From positions 1-59,091 of the forward strand of contig JBBQTU010000003.1 of NCBI GenBank assembly GCA_038213005.1: 59,091 nt of DNA. Direction: 5' to 3'. This stretch comes from JBBQTU01 sp038213005 (GTDB lineage Bacteria > Planctomycetota > Phycisphaerae > Tepidisphaerales > Tepidisphaeraceae). Positions 54,201-59,091 of the stretch are shown piece by piece (position 1 is the first letter of the stretch; each line of letters starts with the position of its first letter). The notes below the pieces were generated by a model that did no database searches, was not told the DNA's origin, and was given only the letters and a program-made list of their open reading frames with translations. The position numbers and the translations under genes were made by a program.

Positions 54201-54410
54201 TCAGCCCCGGGAGGGGCGGGACGCAGTAGCCATTGGCTCGAAGAACGCGCAGAGCAATGCCGTCATGACGTCGCTCTCGAATAGCTTGGTATTGCCATGG
54301 ACATCGGCGGGTTGAGGTAACAGCAGATCCCGTACGCCCTGCACCTGCCTGGCCACGGCCAGAGCGGTGGGAGAGACTGTTTCGATCTTGGGTCTTTTCG
54401 GTCGGCCCAT
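54201..54410 (-). pseudogene. Possible transposase N-terminal fragment
   Basis: A 69-codon frame begins MGRPKRPKIETVSPTALAVA and contains VHGNTKLFESDVMTALLCAFFEPM. The latter resembles the N-terminal segment of IS4-like DDE transposases in planctomycetes ('...LFFDDVLLAYLLAFFNPTVRSLRT' type). The frame runs out right after that segment, and no DDE core or terminal repeats are visible, so it is likely a truncated remnant. Confidence 0.4.
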
Positions 54411-54646
54411 CGCCGGCAGTATGCGCTAAACAGCCACTGGGCGCAAGTTAGGATACCATGAATCTTCTATTGGCTATTTGGTAACGTTGGTTGCCTTGCC
54501 GTTGAGCGGTTGCCCCAACCACGGCTGCCTTGCCCGCCCACGTGTCGTGTTGTTGCTGCTGAGGGGAATCCCGTACACCATTGCCTGTGGGGGAGGCTGG
54601 GAGGGGGTTGGCCTCTCTGAGCCGGACGGTTCTTGATGTACCGGTC
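54411..54646. other. Intergenic, nothing recognised
   Basis: 236 bp between the transposase-like fragment and the proline dehydrogenase-like gene. Overlapping frames here have no protein pattern, and no clear terminator is seen. Confidence 0.4.
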
Positions 54647-55585
54647 CTAAGTCGCCAACCCAAGCAGGTCCTTGATCAGCCACCACGCCATGTGCGGCTT
54701 GCGGATAACCTGCGCAATCGCGTAAGGGAGGTGGCCGCTGCCGAACGGCACATACACGCGCACGTTCACGCCGATGCGTTTAGCCATCGCCAGCGACGCC
54801 CGCATCGGCAGTCCGTGCAGCAGTTCCAGTTCGCACGGCGTCTTTGCCTCTTGCAGGATGGCAATCGCCTCCTCTGCCATGGGCACATCATGGCTCGCGA
54901 CGGCGACCAGTTGGGCGCGTCCCGCCAGGGTCCTGATGACCTCCATGTACCCTTGGCGCAGGTCGCGGTGCGGGTCATCAGGGTCTGCCCACTGTCCCTT
55001 GACCACGCGGACAAGCAGTCCCCGCCGGGTTGCCCATCGTGCATCCTCAATGCTTCGCCGCCAGCGGCCGGGCAGGGCAAGACTCAGTGGTCCGCAGGCC
55101 TGTGTGTCCATGACCTGCGCAATCATCCGGTGGGTCTCCGGCACGGCCGCCGGCCACATGGAATCAAAAAGCAGCCGAACACCGTTCTGATGGGCCTGCT
55201 GCACGACTTCGGTGAGTAAGTCTGGCGAAAAGCCCATCGCCGGCAACTTGATGGACACGTAAGCATGTGCCGCCGACAAGGCCCGGATCGTCGCCAGATA
55301 GGTGTCCGCGACCGCGCGGGGCGAGGCGGTGTCGTCGTTGAAGAACCCCAGCGTTGTTGTCCGCCCGGCGTCTGTGTGCCGGTTTGCCACACGCAGGCCA
55401 TCCTCCAATCCATCTCCGGCGACATACGCACGCCCGGCCAGCCTCGCCAGCGGCATCAGAACACCGCACAAGGCCCACCGGAGCGGCGCGAGCTTTCCGG
55501 TCCGTGCAGCGACGGCACCCGGCTCCTGCCACGCTGCGCTGTCATGTACGCAGTCCGGCGCCGCTGAGGCAGATAAGTCGCCCAT
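54647..55585 (-). CDS. Proline dehydrogenase-like protein
   Basis: A 312-residue TIM-barrel protein with PRODH-type blocks: YVSIKLPAMGF, VRVVKGQW, VAVASHDVP and, near the end, VNVRVYVPFGSG, similar to the flavin and substrate region of bacterial PRODH (RVYxPFG). It lacks the aldehyde dehydrogenase half of PutA. Its neighbours are a glycosyltransferase and an acyltransferase of polysaccharide type, so a role other than proline catabolism is possible. AAGGA stands about 9 bp before the start at MGDLSAS. Confidence 0.75.
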   Translation of the reverse strand: MGDLSASAAPDCVHDSAAWQEPGAVAARTGKLAPLRWALCGVLMPLARLAGRAYVAGDGLEDGLRVANRHTDAGRTTTLGFFNDDTASPRAVADTYLATIRALSAAHAYVSIKLPAMGFSPDLLTEVVQQAHQNGVRLLFDSMWPAAVPETHRMIAQVMDTQACGPLSLALPGRWRRSIEDARWATRRGLLVRVVKGQWADPDDPHRDLRQGYMEVIRTLAGRAQLVAVASHDVPMAEEAIAILQEAKTPCELELLHGLPMRASLAMAKRIGVNVRVYVPFGSGHLPYAIAQVIRKPHMAWWLIKDLLGLAT

Positions 55586-55793
55586 AGTCCCATTCCTTCT
55601 GGCAGGGAGGGTGCAAAACTGATGCCTCCTCATCAGTTCTGTGACGGATGTCCCGGAATAGTTCAGGACGGCGGCCTATGATTTGCTGCGAGGCGGTTGC
55701 TGTTGTGTCTGGCACCAGTGCCTGTGGAAAGAGCGTGGACGCTGGTGGAAGGTGCGAGGTTCTCTGGGAACATTTCGGCCGCGGAGGCGATCG

Positions 55794-56723
55794 ATGACAG
55801 GCGAAAGAGTTAGTGTGATCATTCCGGCGTGGAACGCTGCGGCGACCATTGGGCGAGCCATTGAGAGCCTGCTGGCGCAGACACGCCGGCCGGATGAGGT
55901 CATCGTGGTGGACGACGGCAGTCCGGATGACATTGAGTCGGCGGTGCGTCGATTTGGCTCGTTTGTGCGCTATGTGCGAAAAGAGAACGGGGGCGTGTCC
56001 AGCGCGCGAAATCGGGGCATCAACGAGGCTACTGGGGACTTCATCAGCTTTCTGGACGCCGACGACTTCTGGCATCCGGAGAAACTCGAGAAGCAGATGC
56101 AGGTGTTCGCCCAGCAGCCGGATGTGGGGCTGGTGGCCTGCCGGTATCGCGTCGAGATCGCCGGGGCCGCTCCCGAAGACTATCCCCTGCGCTCCGCACT
56201 GGGCTGGGATCAGGTATTGCGACCTCGCGGCGTGAAGATATTTGAGATGGCGGTGTGCGTCTGGACGAGCGCTGTGGTTTTTCGGCGGGGCGTGCTGGGC
56301 GAAGATCGATTTGACCAGTCGCTGCCGACGGCGGAGGACCGGGATCTGTGGGTGCGCCTGGTAGCCCGGACGCCGATCTGGTTCGTGGGCGAGACGCTGG
56401 CGACGCTGATGGCATCGGCCGGGACGCTTTCGCGATCGGATCTGGACCGAGACTGCCGGAGCATGTTGACGGTGATCCATCGCCACTCGCACCTGATGAG
56501 CGCGGCGGAGCGGCGCAAGTGGGTGGACCGGGTGTATCAGCGCTGGGCAGGAACGTATCTGGGCCTGGGTCGCCCGAGGCAGGCTCTCCGTCCGGCAATA
56601 CAGCGTCTGAGACAGAGGCCGCTGTCGGCCGAGGGGTGGTGGGTCCTGGGCAAGGCGGCAACGCTGTCGCTGGCACCGGCGCACGTGGCTCTCAGCACGG
56701 CACAACCTGACTGCCTGGGATGA
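55794..56723 (+). CDS. Glycosyltransferase family 2
   Basis: A 309-residue GT-A transferase: RVSVIIPAWNAAATIGRAI at the front, EVIVVDDGSPDD for nucleotide binding, SSARNRGINEA and the metal-binding FLDADDFW (DxD). AEDRDLWVRL follows as in polysaccharide transferases. The C-terminal part (DRVYQRWAGTYLGLGRP) is helical. GGAGG is well placed. The acyltransferase gene begins 4 bp after the stop, so they form an operon. Confidence 0.88.
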   Translation: MTGERVSVIIPAWNAAATIGRAIESLLAQTRRPDEVIVVDDGSPDDIESAVRRFGSFVRYVRKENGGVSSARNRGINEATGDFISFLDADDFWHPEKLEKQMQVFAQQPDVGLVACRYRVEIAGAAPEDYPLRSALGWDQVLRPRGVKIFEMAVCVWTSAVVFRRGVLGEDRFDQSLPTAEDRDLWVRLVARTPIWFVGETLATLMASAGTLSRSDLDRDCRSMLTVIHRHSHLMSAAERRKWVDRVYQRWAGTYLGLGRPRQALRPAIQRLRQRPLSAEGWWVLGKAATLSLAPAHVALSTAQPDCLG

Positions 56724-56727
56724 ATTG

Positions 56728-57954
56728 ATGACACAGTCGGGCCAGACAGAGTCGCGGGTTCTGCCGTCGCAACTGGACGTGGAGGTCGTCCGCGACCCCG
56801 CGCGATGGGCTGCGATGGAAGAGGACTGGCAGGCGCTGCTGGCCGTAAGCCCCTCTGCTTCGACGGCGCTTCACTATGACTGGCTGCGGACGTGGTGGGA
56901 GACTTACGGGGGTATCTGTTCGCGCAGACAGGATGGATTGCGGATCGTGACGTGCCGCCGCGGAGGCCGCCTTGTGGCAGCGCTGCCGCTGTACGACCGC
57001 CGGCCGGCTCGGGCGCGGCATGGGGGGCGGCGCCTCGGGTTCATCGGCACCGGCGAGGCCGAACGCGAGGAGATATGCAGCGACTATCTCGACCTGTTGT
57101 ACCGCCCGGAGGATCGCGAAGAGGCAACGGCGGCGGTGTGTAAGGTGCTGCTCGGTCCGCTGGCCGCGGAATATGACCAGTTGGAACTGACGGACCTTTC
57201 GGACAACTCGCCGCTGGTGCAGTGGGCTGGCGGCGATGGTGCGGGCGCGTGCCATCATGCAGCGGTGAGCCCGCGCGGGGCCTGTCCGATCGCCGACCTG
57301 ACTGGCGGCTTCGAGGCCTATCTAGGACGGTTGTCGGCCAACACCCGTCAGCAATGCCGGCGGCTCATGCGTCAGGCCGAGCAGGCGAAGTTCGTGTTTG
57401 AGGTCGCTGATGAGTCGACGCGTGATGAGTTCTTCGACCAACTCATCGAGTTGCATCAGCGACGCTGGCGGGCCGATGGGAAGCCCGGATGCTTCTCGGC
57501 CGAGCGGTTCACGCAATTCCATCGGGAACTCATCAAGAAGTGGCTGCCTGAGGGAAGGGCGGTCTTGTCGCGCCTGAGCCTCGACGGCCGGCCGATCGCG
57601 GTGAAGTACGGGTTTGTTCTCAATGGGAAGTATGACTTCTACCAATCCGGCGTGCTGGCCGATGAGGCGGGGGAACTCAAGAGCCCGGGCGTGGTGTCGT
57701 TCATGTATCTGATGCGGCAGTTGGCCGACCAGGGCGTCAGGACGTTCGACTTTCTTCGTGGATCTTCCAGCTACAAGCAGCGACTGGCGACCACGGCTCA
57801 GCCGCTGGTGCAGGTGCGCCTGGTGCGCGGCACATGGCGGACCGGCGTGGGGCGACTGTGCACCCTGGTGCGGCGGGGCGGAGGGAAGGTCAGACGGCGG
57901 CTGCGACAGCCAGTCGGCGATTCAGACGAGGCATCCGCCCCCAATCCCTTATAG
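56728..57954 (+). CDS. CelD/FemAB-like GNAT acyltransferase
   Basis: A 408-residue protein of the double-GNAT group linked to cellulose and capsule genes (BcsL/CelD). It has LHYDWLRTWWETYGG near residue 50, LSANTRQQCRRLMRQAE near 200, and the C-terminal GNAT-like block KYGFVLNGKYDFYQSGVLAD ... VSFMYLMRQLADQGVRTFDFLRG. It may acylate a sugar made by the preceding glycosyltransferase. The tail is Arg-rich. Start at the ATG; a TTG lies 3 bp upstream. Confidence 0.85.
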   Translation: MTQSGQTESRVLPSQLDVEVVRDPARWAAMEEDWQALLAVSPSASTALHYDWLRTWWETYGGICSRRQDGLRIVTCRRGGRLVAALPLYDRRPARARHGGRRLGFIGTGEAEREEICSDYLDLLYRPEDREEATAAVCKVLLGPLAAEYDQLELTDLSDNSPLVQWAGGDGAGACHHAAVSPRGACPIADLTGGFEAYLGRLSANTRQQCRRLMRQAEQAKFVFEVADESTRDEFFDQLIELHQRRWRADGKPGCFSAERFTQFHRELIKKWLPEGRAVLSRLSLDGRPIAVKYGFVLNGKYDFYQSGVLADEAGELKSPGVVSFMYLMRQLADQGVRTFDFLRGSSSYKQRLATTAQPLVQVRLVRGTWRTGVGRLCTLVRRGGGKVRRRLRQPVGDSDEASAPNPL

Positions 57955-57956
57955 TC

Positions 57957-58169
57957 TCAAGCCGATTCAAAGGCCGATCAGTCAATCCCGAGTTGTCGGA
58001 CGGCGGATCAGACGGTGCCAAGTTTCAAGTCCTTGCCCCCCCAGTCCGGCATCACCGTTGCCTTCCCGGTGGTTGGATTCAGCCACTTGCGATGCGAGCC
58101 TCCGCCCGTCCGTGGGAGTTCCCGGCAGCCCAACTCAATGAGTTTGCGCGAGGCATCACGGTATCTCAC
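57957..58169 (-). pseudogene. hicA: HicA toxin with two in-frame TGA codons
   Basis: The frame starts at GTG 58169, overlapping the hicB stop (GTGA). It reads RYRDASRKLIELGCRELPRT, then GGGSHRKWLNPTTGKATVMP and DWGGKDLKLGTV, a full HicA core including the catalytic histidine in GGGSHRKW. A TGA at 58008-58010 then stops it at 53 residues. The frame continues SAVRQLGID, a second TGA (57978-57980), SAFESA and a final TGA. The expected family sequence has Arg and Trp at the two stop positions, so the C-terminal helix is lost. It is probably an inactivated toxin. Confidence 0.75.
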
Positions 58170-58411
58170 GCCACCTCCACCAAGGCATCAGACCAGACAA
58201 CCTGGCCGGGGCCGGGCAACTCGATGCCCGCCGGCAGGGTACGCTTCTGATCAGCGTATAACTCCATCACCGCAGAAAGCGCGTCGGCGACGTTCGCATA
58301 CGCTTCCTCCAGCGTGTCGCCTTCGGTGAGCAGTTCGGGCAGGACCCGCGAGGTGACAGTAAAGCCACCTTCCGGTTGCGGCGCAAAGACCAGCGGAACT
58401 CGTCGAAGCAT
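58166..58411 (-). CDS. hicB: HicB-family antitoxin
   Basis: An 81-residue RNase H-like-fold antitoxin: MLRRVPLVFAPQPEGGFTVT, then LPELLTEGDTLEEAYANVADAL, the standard HicB pattern, ending GQVVWSDALVEVA without an added DNA-binding domain. It precedes hicA, overlapping by 4 bp. TATCAT lies 6 bp before this ATG and no SD is present; an upstream in-frame ATG at 58441 would add ten residues. Confidence 0.8.
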   Translation of the reverse strand: MLRRVPLVFAPQPEGGFTVTSRVLPELLTEGDTLEEAYANVADALSAVMELYADQKRTLPAGIELPGPGQVVWSDALVEVA

Positions 58412-58489
58412 ACTTGAATGATAGTTCCCATCGTCCTTCATGACCAGACGACCGGCGAGGATGGCCCGGAGCCTTGCGCCCCGTGCCTG

Positions 58490-59091
58490 TCATCTTCGCG
58501 GGCGGCCTTTGGCTTCTGGTCTGGCGGTCAGCGGGTCTTCGGGCCAGGAGTGTTTGGGGTAGCGAATCCGCAGATCCTTTCGCACCTGGAAATAGGTGGT
58601 CTTCCAGAAGCTCGCCAGGTCGCTGGTGATCTGGGCCGGGCGATAGTTCGGCCCGAGCAGGTGCAGCAGCAGGGGGACTCGGCCAGCGGCGATGCGGGGC
58701 GTTTCAAACCAGCCGAACACTTCCTGCAGGCGCACTGCCAACACGGGGGGCTTGTCGCCGGAGTACTCCAGATGGATGCGGTTGCCAGAGGGCACCGCCA
58801 GCGTACGCGGGGCCAGGTCGTCCAGAAGGCGCGTCAGGTTCCAGGGCATTTGAGAGGTCAGGAGGTCGGCGAGGGGTTGGCTCTTGACCTGCTCAACGCT
58901 GCGCTTGCCGGGGCAACTGGCGGCGAGGATTTCTCCCAGCTCTACATCTGCCATGGCGGGCCAGGGTTGTTCTGCAACGTATTTCCGGACGAAGGCGAGG
59001 CGTTCGAGTACCTGGGCGGCGTCGGGATTGGCGCGGAAGATGGCGGGGGCCATTGGCCGGACGGCGGCGGCGAGGGCGGCTTCAACCTGTC
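58490..59091 (-). CDS. hrpB: ATP-dependent helicase HrpB, C-terminal part (runs off the window)
   Basis: About 200 residues of the C-terminus; the frame is open to the window edge, so the helicase core lies outside. The HrpB C-terminal pattern is clear: GNRIHLEYSGDKPPVLAVRLQ, EVFGWFETPRIAAGRVPLLL, then ITSDLASFWKTTYFQVRKDL and IRYPKHSWPEDPLTA. The cellular role of HrpB is poorly known. Confidence 0.88.
   Translation of the reverse strand, partial: QVEAALAAAVRPMAPAIFRANPDAAQVLERLAFVRKYVAEQPWPAMADVELGEILAASCPGKRSVEQVKSQPLADLLTSQMPWNLTRLLDDLAPRTLAVPSGNRIHLEYSGDKPPVLAVRLQEVFGWFETPRIAAGRVPLLLHLLGPNYRPAQITSDLASFWKTTYFQVRKDLRIRYPKHSWPEDPLTARPEAKGRPRR

Noticed and set aside
57957..58169. TGA read as Trp (alternative genetic code)
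   Set aside because: TGA is used as a normal stop elsewhere, for example in the ATGA overlap of pilB and pilT at 7713-7716, and the first TGA in hicA replaces Arg rather than Trp.

Overview
The window looks like chromosomal DNA from a GC-rich planctomycete-type bacterium, most likely in or near the class Phycisphaerae. The signs are a solitary prepilin with the planctomycete 'FTLVELLVVIGIIALLISILLPSL' style of N-terminus (broken here: FTLVELLVVIG, then IIALLISILLPSL) and a DGH tail, a Rho factor with a very long Pro/Ala-rich front end, heptamer repeats of the AAATCCG type between genes, and several genes with no Shine-Dalgarno sequence. The placement is by gene content and style only; no rRNA is present.

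Layout. 1-667: a broken DUF3309-type micro-gene and an inverted repeat. 668-12957 (minus): type IV pilus / type II secretion machinery in two blocks, pilM-pilN-pilO-pilP-like-pilB-pilT-pilC ending at a terminator, then a HAD phosphatase fused to membrane helices, then the secretin and a TPR lipoprotein. 13148-18594: hemW (minus), then an FHA protein, a glycosyltransferase, coaE and rho (plus). 18708-20809 (minus): a DUF4197 lipoprotein and an HELGH membrane metalloprotease. 20810-22129: 1.3 kb without genes, holding an inverted pair of repeat elements. 22130-30548 (plus): a secreted protein of unknown function, an O-methyltransferase, ftsK, 2-oxoacid dehydrogenase E2 and E3, and an MFS transporter. 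30564-32542 (minus): thiS-thiG-pfkB. 32884-44588: an HU-like protein, nnrE, a YggU protein, a prepilin, two proteins of unknown function, holA-recX, an SDR reductase, an ABC exporter with an unusual N-terminus followed by DUF1854, PIN-PhoH and manA.

45016-52409 (minus) is the most interesting region: a four-gene, translationally coupled cassette. A beta-type DNA methyltransferase (Mod) and a large helicase/PD-(D/E)xK restriction subunit (Res) flank an ABC-type AAA ATPase and a small DUF4276-like protein with TOPRIM-like acidic motifs. The ATPase plus TOPRIM-like pair resembles the architecture of OLD/PARIS abortive-infection systems and sits inside the restriction operon, which suggests a combined or back-up defence system.

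52498-59091: a mini-lipoprotein, a GGCT-like protein, a HAD hydrolase, tRNA-Ala(CGC), a transposase remnant, a proline dehydrogenase-like protein, a polysaccharide glycosyltransferase with a CelD/FemAB-like acyltransferase, a hicBA toxin-antitoxin pair whose toxin has two in-frame TGA codons, and the C-terminal part of the helicase HrpB running off the edge.
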